Source: an uncultured Pelagibacteraceae bacterium (GTDB lineage Bacteria; Pseudomonadota; Alphaproteobacteria; Pelagibacterales; Pelagibacteraceae). Taken from it: a stretch of DNA of 39,532 nt. The DNA lies in NCBI GenBank assembly GCA_902519625.1, contig CABYKS010000007.1:1-39532 (forward strand), in the 5' to 3' direction. Of this stretch, positions 23,309-32,288 are shown piece after piece. Under the pieces are notes generated by a model. It ran no database searches. It had not been told where the DNA came from and was given only the letters and a program-made list of their open reading frames with translations. The position numbers and the translations under genes are program-made. The stretch's first letter is position 1; the number at the start of each line of letters is the position of its first letter.

Positions 23309-23383
23309 TGGAGCGGGCAATGGGACTTGAACCCACGGCCTTCTCGTTGGCAACGAGACGCTCTACCACTGAGCTATGCCCGC
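23309..23383 (-). tRNA. tRNA-Gly (anticodon GCC), CCA encoded
   Basis: Read on the minus strand, the acceptor stem GCGGGCA pairs with TGCCCGC, followed by discriminator T and an encoded CCA. The D arm is AGCTCAGTGGTAGAGC, the anticodon stem TCTCG/CGAGA holds loop TTGCCAA (anticodon GCC), and the T arm is GTGGGTTCAAGTCCCAT. All stems close. It decodes GGC and GGU. The 154 bases on its 5' side lead to a gene of foreign appearance. Confidence 0.98.
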
Positions 23384-23458
23384 TTGTTCTATAAGTATTG
23401 AAAGTAGTAGCTTTTTAAAAATTAAGCAAGAGGCAAAAATATCAAAATTGTTAGCGAA

Positions 23459-23480
23459 GTGTGTCGACAGTGTGTCGACA
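23459..23480. repeat. Tandem 11-base repeat with nested palindromes
   Basis: GTGTGTCGACA occurs twice in direct succession (23459-23469, 23470-23480). Each copy holds the palindrome TGTCGACA. G+C and sequence stand out sharply from the surrounding A/T-rich spacer. It lies 58 bases before the TPR gene and overlaps a possible -35 element, so it could be a two-site operator. Confidence 0.6.
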
Positions 23481-23493
23481 AATTATATATAAT
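23464..23493 (+). promoter_or_regulatory. Possible sigma-70 promoter of the TPR gene
   Basis: TCGACA at 23464-23469 (one mismatch to TTGACA) is 18 bases from a perfect TATAAT at 23488-23493. The ATG follows about 45 bases later. The -35 lies inside the tandem 11-base repeat. In such A+T-rich DNA, TATAAT alone is weak evidence, so this is a suggestion. Confidence 0.35.
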
Positions 23494-23537
23494 GTTATTT
23501 TGAAAAGACTAATTTATTACTTTTATAGCAAATAAAA

Positions 23538-25064
23538 ATGGAACTAACTATTGATCAAGTATTACAGCGGGGAGTTGCAGCACATAAAGAAGGTAAGCTT
23601 CAGGAAGCTGAGCGTTTTTATCGGGCTATATTAAAATCACAACCGTCACATCCAGACGCCAATCACAACCTTGGTATATTAGCAATCTCATTTAACAAAG
23701 CTGATGAAGCATTACCACTATTTAAAGCTGCTTTAGACGCTAATCCTTATAAAGAACAATTTTGGCTAAGTTATATTGATGCCCTCATGAAAAAAAACCA
23801 ATTACAAGATGCAGAAGTAGCTTCAAGAAAAGCTTTGGATTTAAAACAAGACTTTATTAAAGTTAGCCTTTACTTAAGTGGTATTTTATTAAAACTTGGC
23901 AGATTAGAAGAGGCTGAAGCAAGCTTGAGACAAACGATATCACTGAAACCTGACTATGCCGAAGCCCATAGCAACCTGGGGATTACTCTCCAAGAACTTG
24001 GCAGATTAGAAGAGGCTGAAGCAAGCTTGAGACAAACGATATCACTGAAACCTGACTATGCCGAAGCCCATAACAACTTGGGCAACACTCTCAAAGAACT
24101 TGGTAGATTAGAAGAGGCAATGAGTTGCTACACTAAAGCGATTGAACTTAATCCTCACTTGTCTGGATCCCGTAGGAATCTAGCTCAACTATTGACTAGT
24201 TATGCTTCTCATAAAGAAATTTCACATCCCATAGTCAAGGTTAATCAAGAAATTAAGAAAATTTACTTAAATGAGAAGACTTCAGGTATTATTTCAGATG
24301 ATAAAATTATCCAAATATTTTCTAAATCCTCAAACATTATAAAAAGACATGATTTAAAACTTGGAACTAACTTGACCCAAGTCTATCGACGAAATTCAAT
24401 TGATCTGAACTGTAAAAGACATAAGACAATATTTAATAAATTCAATATCATCCCTAAGTTTTGCTTTGGGTGCTACAAGGTTCAAGTCGAACCTAGATCT
24501 ATACTTGAGTTAATAAAGTTATTTGTAGTTTTCGACCAGATAAAGCTTGTTGAAAATAATACACGAAAGTGTTTGATTGAGATTAGACCAGAAATTTCTG
24601 GATTTTATAAAGGTCTAATCTATTGCTCCAGCCTGGAAGAAGCTTACCAAATAGCAGATCACCTTGAGATAGTTATAAAAGAAAATATTGGATTAGAATT
24701 GAATGCAGCGGTTAAAAGAGGATGTTCAGAATACCCGATTTCTTTTCCTGATTATAAAGTAATCAATAAATCTGGGGCTCAGCTAATGAACTATAATGAA
24801 AAATGGAAATTAATTGAGCAAGATTACGATTCAACAAACCCAATAAAATCCAATAAAATTATAACACCAAGCCTTTCTGGTTTAAATTTACACGATGTTC
24901 TAATCATTCAAAACTGGATTGATTATGCTAAGGGTATTGGAGATCCAAGTGTTCACTTACTAAACCAAAATACGTTATTTTCTCCAACGATGTATAAAAT
25001 TGCAAAAACAAGGTTAAATAAATTTCCTTGGCGAGATAAAACTAATTTACAACCCACTCAATAA
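23538..25064 (+). CDS. TPR-repeat protein with uncharacterised C-terminal domain
   Basis: 508 residues. Residues ~5-212 hold about six TPR units of 34 residues (AAHKEGKLQEAERFYRAIL, LGRLEEAEASLRQTISLKP and so on). Two adjacent units are identical over 78 bases of DNA. Residues ~215-508 form a non-TPR domain with FCFGCYKVQVEPRS (a CxxC), IEIRPEISGFYKGLIYCSS and RGCSEYPISFPDYK; I recognise it only as a domain seen on TPR proteins of marine bacteria, with no function. No signal peptide or membrane helix is evident. Codon use (more GCC, CTC, CGG) differs from its neighbours and fits transfer. It lies next to a tRNA gene and a sulfotransferase gene, consistent with a variable island. Confidence 0.85.
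   Translation: MELTIDQVLQRGVAAHKEGKLQEAERFYRAILKSQPSHPDANHNLGILAISFNKADEALPLFKAALDANPYKEQFWLSYIDALMKKNQLQDAEVASRKALDLKQDFIKVSLYLSGILLKLGRLEEAEASLRQTISLKPDYAEAHSNLGITLQELGRLEEAEASLRQTISLKPDYAEAHNNLGNTLKELGRLEEAMSCYTKAIELNPHLSGSRRNLAQLLTSYASHKEISHPIVKVNQEIKKIYLNEKTSGIISDDKIIQIFSKSSNIIKRHDLKLGTNLTQVYRRNSIDLNCKRHKTIFNKFNIIPKFCFGCYKVQVEPRSILELIKLFVVFDQIKLVENNTRKCLIEIRPEISGFYKGLIYCSSLEEAYQIADHLEIVIKENIGLELNAAVKRGCSEYPISFPDYKVINKSGAQLMNYNEKWKLIEQDYDSTNPIKSNKIITPSLSGLNLHDVLIIQNWIDYAKGIGDPSVHLLNQNTLFSPTMYKIAKTRLNKFPWRDKTNLQPTQ
23893..24096 (+). repeat. Two tandem 102-base repeat units inside the TPR gene
   Basis: Unit 1 (23893-23994) and unit 2 (23995-24096) are identical over their first 78 bases, including third codon positions; differences are confined to the last 24. 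A decayed third unit starts at 24097 (AACTTGGTAGATTAGAAGAG). Each encodes one 34-residue TPR. Such identity points to recent duplication or gene conversion. Confidence 0.92.
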
Positions 25065-25089
25065 ATAATTTTACTAATACTATCTGACA

Positions 25090-26649
25090 TTAAATATCTT
25101 TAAAAAGATTACTAAAATTTTTATATTTAAGGTTTGATTCTATTGAGTCTTTATAAATCGGATGTCTACTTTGATTAATACTAACAGTTTTAATTGGATT
25201 TTTACTTTTATGATGTTGTAAACATTCTTTCTCAAATTCTAAACTACAGAAATTTAATAAGTTTTTAATTTCTATTTCTTGATTTTTAACTAAATCTTCA
25301 TAGTTAATTTCATAAATTTTTTTATCAAATTTACTCTTCCAAAAGTCCATCATTTCTCTATATATTTTTATATATTTTTGAATATTTTTTATGTCATAAG
25401 TCCAATCAGTTCTATTTCCACCAAATAAATTTTTATAAATTGATAGACAATTATCTTTAATATTTCTTTTTATATGGATTATTTTTGAATTTGGAAAGAG
25501 AACAGAAATAAAACCTATCCAAAAAAAATTTGATGGAGCCTTATCAATTTTTATTTTATTTAAATCAAAATAATCATAATTTTTTCCTAGTTTTAAAGAA
25601 ATTTCTCTTAAATTTTCCATATTAATTTTATCATCTTTCTTTAATTTTTTTAAAAAGCTTTCATCCATTAAATTTTTGAAAAAAAATACATTTAAAATTA
25701 TAGATTCTCCAACTCCATAAGTTCCTGAATGGGCAGATAAAATTTGATGTAGTAGTGTAGTTCCAGATCTTGGAAGACCAACTATAAATATTAATTTTTT
25801 ATTATAAAAGTCATTATTTATATTTTCTTTAATATCTATATTTGAAAAAATTTCTTTATTTTTATTTAAAAAAGACTCTTCATATCGTAAAGGATTACCT
25901 ACAACTAGTTTGTTTCTTTCTTTATTAGCTAAGTCCATGTATTTAAAAGCTTGTTCATAGTCTTTTTGATCTTCGTAAGATTTTGAAATTGCAAAAAATA
26001 AAAGATGTTTATTAAGGTTATCAAATTTTTTATTTTTTATTTTTTCTAAAATTAATTTTTGATGATCTACTCTTTCAGAATAATTAATAATATTGCTAAG
26101 TCTATAATCCGCTGCAAATAATTCTGGTTTATTTTTTGAGGTCAAAGATAAATATTTCTCAGCTTTTTCAAATTCACCAATTATAGAGTATACACTTGCC
26201 AATCTCATAATTACGTTTTGAAAATCTTTATTTTTTGCATAAATTTTTTCAAGAATAGAAATTGCTTCTTTAAAATTATTTTGATCAATTTTTAATTCTC
26301 CATAATTTAATTGTGCTAATAAATTGTCTGGTTCTAAGTTGAGGGCTTGTTTCAATAACTTGTCAGATCTTTCTAAATCATTTATTATTCTAGATATTCT
26401 GCCTAGATTAACTAATGCAAAACAATTTTTTGGATCTATTTTTAAAGATTTAGTATAAACAATTTCGGCATCATAAATATTATTTTTTTTTTCTAATGAA
26501 GAACCAAGAAAATTATAAAAAATTGAAATTTGAGGATATTTTTTTATTAATATTGATGATCTTTTTATTATTTCATCAATATTATTCATTTTTGATAAAA
26601 TATTTAAATTATTTATCTCTGAATTAATTAATTCTAAATTTTTATTCAT
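25090..26649 (-). CDS. TPR-containing sulfotransferase
   Basis: 519 residues. TPR-like helical pairs cover about 20-245 (YDAEIVYTKSLKIDPKNCFALVNLG, SDKLLKQALNLEPDN, DYEQAFKYMDLANKERNK). The sulfotransferase domain follows: the 5'-phosphosulfate loop GLPRSGTT at 291-298, DKAP at 369-372 and the 3'-phosphate site IIHIKRN...S with R395 and S403. It would transfer sulfate from PAPS to an unknown acceptor, possibly a glycan or protein. It is very A+T-rich, unlike the TPR gene it converges on. It lies between that gene and the divergent Lon-domain gene (40-base gap). Confidence 0.9.
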   Translation of the reverse strand: MNKNLELINSEINNLNILSKMNNIDEIIKRSSILIKKYPQISIFYNFLGSSLEKKNNIYDAEIVYTKSLKIDPKNCFALVNLGRISRIINDLERSDKLLKQALNLEPDNLLAQLNYGELKIDQNNFKEAISILEKIYAKNKDFQNVIMRLASVYSIIGEFEKAEKYLSLTSKNKPELFAADYRLSNIINYSERVDHQKLILEKIKNKKFDNLNKHLLFFAISKSYEDQKDYEQAFKYMDLANKERNKLVVGNPLRYEESFLNKNKEIFSNIDIKENINNDFYNKKLIFIVGLPRSGTTLLHQILSAHSGTYGVGESIILNVFFFKNLMDESFLKKLKKDDKINMENLREISLKLGKNYDYFDLNKIKIDKAPSNFFWIGFISVLFPNSKIIHIKRNIKDNCLSIYKNLFGGNRTDWTYDIKNIQKYIKIYREMMDFWKSKFDKKIYEINYEDLVKNQEIEIKNLLNFCSLEFEKECLQHHKSKNPIKTVSINQSRHPIYKDSIESNLKYKNFSNLFKDI

Positions 26650-26689
26650 TTTAGTAGTATATTATAAGATAATTTTTAAATAATAATTA

Positions 26690-27334
26690 ATGAAAAAAAA
26701 AAATAATCATTTGCCAAATAAAATTCCAGTTTTTCCATTATCTAATTTTATAATCTTTCCAAGAACAACTGTACCTCTTAACATTTTTGAGCCTAGATAT
26801 ATTGATATGATTGATGATGCAATGAAAAGTAACAGAATAATAGGTATGATACAGCCAAAAAAATCTGATCAAAATATACCTGCTCTTTATAATATTGGAT
26901 GTGCAGGTAAAATCACAAGTTTTAATGAAACAAATGATGGTAGATATTTAATTGTTTTAAACGGTATTAGTCGTTTTAAAATAGTTGAAGAATTAAAAAA
27001 TGATAAACTTTATAGGGAATGTTCAGTAAGTTTTGATAACTTTCAAAATGATGTTGAAAAAAGTACTGAAGAAATAAAATTCTCCGATCTTCAACTTATT
27101 TTTAAAGATATAAAATCGCTATTTGTTAAGGAAGGATATTTGATTAATTGGAAAGATCTTGAAAAACAGGATTTAAATCAAACTATTAACACTCTTGCAA
27201 TGGCTTCACCATTTTCTTTAGAAGAAAAACAAATACTATTGGAAACAACTAATTTAAATGAAAGAAAGAAAAAACTGGAAGAAATATTATCGACCTATGT
27301 GGCTGATAATTTTAACAATAAAACAATTCAATAA
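26690..27334 (+). CDS. Lon N-terminal (substrate-binding) domain protein
   Basis: 214 residues. It consists only of the Lon N-domain (PF02190): IPVFPLSNFIIFPRTTVPLNIFEPRYIDMIDDAM near the start, RIIGMIQP, GCAGKITSFNETNDGRYLIVLNGISRFKI, then a helical tail including LAMASPFSLEEKQILLE. There is no AAA+ or protease part, and none is expected in this family. It may be an adaptor or scaffold; function is unproven. Its 3' end overlaps the converging UbiH-like gene by 7 bases. Confidence 0.93.
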   Translation: MKKKNNHLPNKIPVFPLSNFIIFPRTTVPLNIFEPRYIDMIDDAMKSNRIIGMIQPKKSDQNIPALYNIGCAGKITSFNETNDGRYLIVLNGISRFKIVEELKNDKLYRECSVSFDNFQNDVEKSTEEIKFSDLQLIFKDIKSLFVKEGYLINWKDLEKQDLNQTINTLAMASPFSLEEKQILLETTNLNERKKKLEEILSTYVADNFNNKTIQ

Positions 27335-28431
27335 TTAAAAAAAATTCCTTTATCGGCAAATTTTGTTGTGTATTTTTTAAATAAATTATTAGTTTCTAAA
27401 AAATTAAATAATTTTTTTGAATATAAATTTTTAAAACTATTATCAAATTTAAAAAACTCATGGATAAAATCTATAGTATTTGCAAATATATAATTATAAT
27501 GTTTGGTTTTACTTTGAAATTCTACAAAGACAGAACTATCCAATGGCAAACCAAGACTAATTCTAGAATCTATTATACTTAACAATACCTTTATATCTCT
27601 AATTGTCATATTAAGTCCTTGGCCAGCTAATGGGTGAATTTTATGCAAGTTGTCTCCAAAACATAAAATTTTTTTGTAATAATAATTTTTTAAAATTGAG
27701 CTTTTTAATTTAAATTTCTCAAATTTTGTAAAAGATTTAATTTTATACTTTTTATTGTAATTTAGTATCAAATTCTTAATTTTATTTTCTGATATATTAT
27801 TATTTTTATCTAATACAGAAAAAACTATTGAAGTTGTATAATTTGAATTTGGCAAAAATGCTAGGGGACCATATTTTGTAAAAATCTGATGAGCGATATT
27901 ATTATTACATTTTGTATGTTTTATTAAAGACGTGTATGCATTACTATTATAATCTTTTTCAATTCTTTTAAAAAATAATTTTTTAGATATGATATTTTTT
28001 TCATTAAAATTAATAATTAAATCATAATTATCTTTTTCATCTAGAATAAGATTAAAAAACGAAGAGTTTTTTATTTTATATTCTTTTATAAATTTATTTT
28101 TTTTTATACTTTTATATAACAAACTAACTAGGTCTATTTGGTTTATTATATAAAAAATTTTATCTCTTTTAGATCCAAAGTTAAGTATTTCTTTATTATT
28201 TTCTACTTCACTAAAAATTTTAATTTTGTTGATAGGCCAAGACTTTCTTTTAATATTAATTTTTTCATTTAATAAAAAATTAATATTATTTTTTGATATT
28301 CCCAAAGTTCTAGTAAATAATTTTTTTTTTGGTTGATCGTCACCATATATCGATACTTTAACATTCCTATTAGCTATAGCGTTAGCCAATAATAAAGTAG
28401 ATATACCGTTACCAATTAAACATATATTCAT
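27328..28431 (-). CDS. UbiH/UbiF-like FAD-dependent hydroxylase (ubiquinone pathway)
   Basis: 367 residues. N-terminal FAD fold: ICLIGNGISTLLLANAIA, where the third Gly of GxGxxG is Thr. GPLAFLP (188-194) and the second FAD motif GDNLHKIHPLAGQGLNM (259-275) are characteristic of UbiH-type ring hydroxylases. It probably adds a hydroxyl to the ubiquinone precursor ring, though position specificity cannot be read. The protein is short for the family and very A+T-rich, so much of the middle is diverged. It is divergent from ftsK with 32 bases between start codons. Confidence 0.85.
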   Translation of the reverse strand: MNICLIGNGISTLLLANAIANRNVKVSIYGDDQPKKKLFTRTLGISKNNINFLLNEKINIKRKSWPINKIKIFSEVENNKEILNFGSKRDKIFYIINQIDLVSLLYKSIKKNKFIKEYKIKNSSFFNLILDEKDNYDLIINFNEKNIISKKLFFKRIEKDYNSNAYTSLIKHTKCNNNIAHQIFTKYGPLAFLPNSNYTTSIVFSVLDKNNNISENKIKNLILNYNKKYKIKSFTKFEKFKLKSSILKNYYYKKILCFGDNLHKIHPLAGQGLNMTIRDIKVLLSIIDSRISLGLPLDSSVFVEFQSKTKHYNYIFANTIDFIHEFFKFDNSFKNLYSKKLFNFLETNNLFKKYTTKFADKGIFFNY

Positions 28432-28463
28432 AATTAAAATTTAATTTTAACAATAAATATTAA

Positions 28464-30590
28464 ATGATACAAAGTTACAAAATAGATTCTTTAAAAATGG
28501 ATATAAAAAGTTTAAGTAAAAAAACCCTTGATTTTACTATAAAAAGAGTAGCTGAAATAACGGGTATTATTCTGATTATTGCCTCAATTTTACTTTTTCT
28601 TGCATTATTTACTTATTCTCCTGAAGATCCAAACTTTATTTTTACAGACAATACAACTATAAAAAATTTATTAGGTTTTAAAGGGAGTTATACATCAGAT
28701 TTATTTTTTCAATCTATTGGTTTAATTTCATTTTTTATATCTTTTACAATATTTTTTACAGGGATTAATCTTATTAAAAATAAAAAATTTTTAGTAATTA
28801 TCGAAAATATTTTTTTTTCAATAATTTATAGTATTTTGGGTACATTATTTTTAACCACTTTTTATCCAAACTCATTTTCACTTTCAATTAATGGTAATGG
28901 GGGATTTGTTGGGAATTTTTTTCAAAATACTTTTTTAGCAAACTTAATAAACTTTAACAAAGATATATCTTACTATATATTAATAGTAATTATAATTATT
29001 TTATTTTTAGTAAGTATAAATTTTAGTATTTCATTCTTAAAAAAATTTTTTAAAAATTTATTTTTAATAATCACAAAAATGAAGAAAAATGAAATAAAAA
29101 ATTTTGATTATGATCAAGTTGAAGTAGAGCCAAAAATGGCTGAAAGTGAAAAATTAATCCAAGAAGATTTACCTTTTAATAAAAAAACTTCTGAAAATCA
29201 AACCATATATAAATTTAAATTACCTTCTGTTGATTTTTTAAAAAAACCAACAAAGTCTGAGCGTGATAAAAACTTATCTGAAGATAAAATAGATGAAAAA
29301 ACTTTAGAAAAAATACTTTTAGATTTTGGAGTTGAAGGAAATATAAAAAAAGTCAGCAGAGGCCCAGTTGTTACTTTAAATGAATTTGAACCTGCGGCAG
29401 GTATAAAAGTTTCTAAAATTATTAATCTATCTGAAGATATTGCAAGAAATACAAGTTCGGAGTCAGCAAGAATAGCAACAATTCCTGGCAGTAGTACTAT
29501 TGGAATTGAACTTCCTAATTCCTCAAGAGAAAATGTTTATTTGAGTGAAATAATTTCAAGTTCAAATTTTTTGAAAAAAGAAATTAAACTTCCTATAGCG
29601 CTCGGAAAAAGTATTTCAGGTATTCCAATAGTTGGTGATCTAACTTCTATGCCGCATTTGCTTATCGCTGGAACAACCGGATCGGGTAAATCAGTTTGTA
29701 TTAACACAATAATTTTATCTTTACTTTACAAACATAAAGCAGAAAAATGTAAATTTATCCTTATTGATCCTAAAATGTTAGAACTATCTACATATGAAGG
29801 AATACCACATCTTTTATGCCCTGTAATTACGGAAGCAAAAAGAGCAGCTTCAGTTTTAGGCTGGGTAGTTAAGGAAATGGAGAGTAGATATAGATTAATG
29901 ACCAGGGAAGGCGTTAGAAATATAGATGGTTATAATTCGAAACATAAACTTCCTATGCCCTACATTGTTGTGATTGTAGATGAGATGTCTGATTTAATGC
30001 TTGTTGCGGGAAAAGAAATAGAAGGATATATCCAAAAATTATCACAAATGGCTAGGGCGGCTGGTATTCATATAATAATGGCAACTCAAAGACCAAGTGT
30101 TGATGTTATAACAGGTACTATAAAAGCCAATTTCCCAACTAGAATATCTTTTCAAGTTACATCAAAAATAGATAGTAGAACAATTTTAGGAGAGCAAGGT
30201 GCTGAGCAACTCCTTGGCAAGGGTGATATGCTTTATATGTCTTCAGCGAATAAAATAGTTAGAATACATGCCCCTTATGTTTCAGAAAATGAAATTGAAA
30301 AAATAAATAATTTTTTAAGATCACAAGCAGAACCAGACTATGTAGATGAAATATTAAGTTTTGCTGATGAAAAAGAGGCTAGCTCAAATTTATTAGATAA
30401 CGAAAGTCAAGATGAATTATATAACACTGCATTAGAAATTATAAAATCAGAAGGAAAAGCTTCTACATCTTTTTTACAAAGAAAGTTACAAATTGGGTAT
30501 AACAGGGCTGCTAGAATAATCGATATGATGGAAGCTAATGGCATAGTAAGTAAAGCAAATCATGTTGGTAAAAGAGAAGTGCTTAAATGA
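28464..30590 (+). CDS. ftsK: DNA translocase FtsK
   Basis: Septum-anchored DNA pump for chromosome dimer resolution and segregation. 708 residues. Four N-terminal membrane helices (about 33-52, 82-103, 112-132, 168-200), a short linker (about 205-270, compared with several hundred residues in E. coli), the alpha/beta motor with Walker A GTTGSGKS (403-410) and Walker B IVVIVDEM (501-508), and a C-terminal winged-helix gamma domain (SFLQRKLQIGYNRAARIIDMME). An in-frame ATG at residue 12 is an alternative start. Overlaps lolA by 4 bases (ATGA). Confidence 0.97.
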   Translation: MIQSYKIDSLKMDIKSLSKKTLDFTIKRVAEITGIILIIASILLFLALFTYSPEDPNFIFTDNTTIKNLLGFKGSYTSDLFFQSIGLISFFISFTIFFTGINLIKNKKFLVIIENIFFSIIYSILGTLFLTTFYPNSFSLSINGNGGFVGNFFQNTFLANLINFNKDISYYILIVIIIILFLVSINFSISFLKKFFKNLFLIITKMKKNEIKNFDYDQVEVEPKMAESEKLIQEDLPFNKKTSENQTIYKFKLPSVDFLKKPTKSERDKNLSEDKIDEKTLEKILLDFGVEGNIKKVSRGPVVTLNEFEPAAGIKVSKIINLSEDIARNTSSESARIATIPGSSTIGIELPNSSRENVYLSEIISSSNFLKKEIKLPIALGKSISGIPIVGDLTSMPHLLIAGTTGSGKSVCINTIILSLLYKHKAEKCKFILIDPKMLELSTYEGIPHLLCPVITEAKRAASVLGWVVKEMESRYRLMTREGVRNIDGYNSKHKLPMPYIVVIVDEMSDLMLVAGKEIEGYIQKLSQMARAAGIHIIMATQRPSVDVITGTIKANFPTRISFQVTSKIDSRTILGEQGAEQLLGKGDMLYMSSANKIVRIHAPYVSENEIEKINNFLRSQAEPDYVDEILSFADEKEASSNLLDNESQDELYNTALEIIKSEGKASTSFLQRKLQIGYNRAARIIDMMEANGIVSKANHVGKREVLK

Positions 30591-31144
30591 TAAAGAAAAT
30601 ATTTTTATTTTTTTTTTTATTAAATTTTTTAAATCATTCTTATGCATCAGTAGAAAATAAAATAATTAATAACTTTGAAAAAATTAATAATATAAGTTTT
30701 AATTTTAAACAAACGATAAATGATAAAATTGAAGAAGGAAGTTGCATAATACAGTATCCAAAAAAAATTAATTGTAAATATAATAATTTAAAAAAAAAAA
30801 TAATTGTGTCAAATGGAAATTCTTTAGTAATAAAAAATCAAGCAGGTAAAGAATATTTTATATATCCATTAAAACAAACTCCATTTGAATTAATTTTAGA
30901 TAAAAATTTGTTGTTAAAAAAAATTAAAAAATTACAAGCAAAATATTTAAACGAAAAATATTATTTATTTAGTATGGAAAGTAATGGAAACTTAATAAAC
31001 ATTTTTTTTGACAAAAACTCATATGATTTAATTGGCTGGCAAACAGAAGATATATATCAAAATTTAGTTGTTACTTACATTTTTAATCTTAAAAAAAATT
31101 CTAAAGTCGACAAGAAAATATTTAAATTACCCAAGGCACATTAA
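30587..31144 (+). CDS. lolA: Outer-membrane lipoprotein carrier LolA
   Basis: 185 residues. A signal peptide covers about 1-20 (KKIFLFFFLLNFLNHSYA). The mature LolA-like half-barrel includes ISFNFKQTI, EGSCIIQYPKKINCKYN, VSNGNSLVIKN and YPLKQTPFELIL. It would ferry lipoproteins from LolCDE across the periplasm. Translationally coupled to ftsK, a conserved alphaproteobacterial arrangement. Sequence divergence is high, but order and pattern agree. Confidence 0.88.
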   Translation: MIKKIFLFFFLLNFLNHSYASVENKIINNFEKINNISFNFKQTINDKIEEGSCIIQYPKKINCKYNNLKKKIIVSNGNSLVIKNQAGKEYFIYPLKQTPFELILDKNLLLKKIKKLQAKYLNEKYYLFSMESNGNLINIFFDKNSYDLIGWQTEDIYQNLVVTYIFNLKKNSKVDKKIFKLPKAH

Positions 31145-31148
31145 TATT

Positions 31149-31652
31149 TTATAGATTTAAAGTCTCAGATTTAAAAACTTTCATTCCTCTCGATAAATAA
31201 TTTTGCAATGCATTTTTGTGATCCAGCGAGCATGTATGTACCCAAATTCTTTTAGAACCAATATTAAATGATATTTTAATAGCTTCTGATAACAAATATC
31301 CTCCTAATTTTTTTCCTATGTACTCTTCTAAAATACCAAAGTAAGCTATCTCACAGTCTAATTTATCTTTATCAAAAATCTGCTCAAAATATCCTATAAA
31401 ATCTTTATTATGTTTTAAAATATAGGTATTAACTCCTGAATTTTCCAAATAATCTATCCATTTTTTATCATCCCAAACCAATCTATCTGTCCAGCTATGT
31501 TTTTTTCCTATTTCTTTATAAAAAAATTTGTTTAATTGAAAGTCGGGTGGATTAACTTTTTCTAAATATAAATCACTAAATGGTTTATTTTTTACCAGCA
31601 GCTCATTTATTGAACTAATTTCAAGATAACTTCTTTCTACTTGAGCACTCAC
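31149..31652 (-). CDS. GNAT family N-acetyltransferase
   Basis: 167 residues. Acetyl-CoA fold: FIGYFEQ, IAYFGILEEYIGKKLGGYLLSEAI (the Q/RxxGxG/A-like loop as EEYIGKKLGG) and the late HTCSLDHKNALQNYLSRGMKVF. Acceptor unknown. The only workable start is GTG at 31652, which directly abuts the HIT gene's TAG, so translation likely re-initiates. Last gene of the his-operon run; its end faces lolA 4 bases away. Confidence 0.87.
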   Translation of the reverse strand: MSAQVERSYLEISSINELLVKNKPFSDLYLEKVNPPDFQLNKFFYKEIGKKHSWTDRLVWDDKKWIDYLENSGVNTYILKHNKDFIGYFEQIFDKDKLDCEIAYFGILEEYIGKKLGGYLLSEAIKISFNIGSKRIWVHTCSLDHKNALQNYLSRGMKVFKSETLNL

Positions 31653-32018
31653 CTACTCAACCATTTTCCCAACTTTTTCACCACCAAATAGATGAAAATG
31701 TAAATGAGGAACCTCTTGTCCTCCGTCTTCACTTATATTCGCTAGGGCTCTGTATCCTTTTCCAGTATCTACAGAAATTCCTAATTTTTTTGCTACAGTA
31801 TTTATTCCTTTTAACAATCCTACCATCTCTTCTTGGGAAGCATTCTGGCTAAAATCATCTAGATCAACATATTTTCCTTTTGGGATTACAAGAACATGGA
31901 TCTTTTTCTGCGGATTAATATCGTGAAAAGACAAAACAAAATCATCTTCATAAATTTTTTTGCAAGGTATTTCTCCTCTCAGTATCTTTGCAAATATATT
32001 ATTATCGTCGTAACTCAT
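31653..32018 (-). CDS. HIT family protein (HinT-like nucleotide hydrolase)
   Basis: 121 residues. Seen: NIFAKILRGEIPCKKIYEDD at the start, SFHDINPQKKIHVLVIPK, and the histidine triad HLHFHLFGG with H105, H107 and H109. It hydrolyses AMP-lysine-type phosphoramidates. It overlaps hisE by 4 bases (ATGA), a pairing common in alphaproteobacteria. Confidence 0.96.
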   Translation of the reverse strand: MSYDDNNIFAKILRGEIPCKKIYEDDFVLSFHDINPQKKIHVLVIPKGKYVDLDDFSQNASQEEMVGLLKGINTVAKKLGISVDTGKGYRALANISEDGGQEVPHLHFHLFGGEKVGKMVE

Positions 32019-32287
32019 TTTTTTCTTTTATTTAACTCTTCCATTACTTCCTCGATTTTAACATCGTTTGCTTCTAGATACATTATTAAATGATAAAATA
32101 CATCTGCAGCCTCATGAATTTTGTTAGAATTTTTTTCTACTGATTCAATTAATTCATTTATCTCTTCCACAACTTTTTCTTTGCTCAAAGATTTATCACC
32201 TAAAAGTTTATTAGTATAAGATCCGTCTACAGGATTGTTTTTTCTATCTCGCGCAAGTTTAAACAAGCTTTCTAATGTATCTAACAT
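32015..32287 (-). CDS. hisE: Phosphoribosyl-ATP pyrophosphatase
   Basis: 90 residues; second step of histidine synthesis. MazG-like helices: TLESLFKLARDRKNN, SYTNKLL, KVVEEINELIES and HEAADVFYHLIMYLEAN, with the acidic residues that bind Mg. Lies 1 base after hisF. Confidence 0.96.
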   Translation of the reverse strand: MLDTLESLFKLARDRKNNPVDGSYTNKLLGDKSLSKEKVVEEINELIESVEKNSNKIHEAADVFYHLIMYLEANDVKIEEVMEELNKRKK

Positions 32288-32288
32288 G

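Noticed and set aside
23293-23383. tRNA-Gly as an integration (att) site for the neighbouring TPR gene
   Set aside because: Integrases usually use the tRNA 3' end, but the foreign-looking gene lies on the 5' side. Only 17 bases separate the 3' end from phhB. No integrase and no direct repeat of the tRNA end was seen.
27328-28431. UbiH-like gene as a pseudogene because the third Gly of GxGxxG is Thr
   Set aside because: The frame is intact, GPLAFLP and GD...HPLAGQG are preserved, and the Gly change alone is tolerated in diverged A+T-rich proteins.
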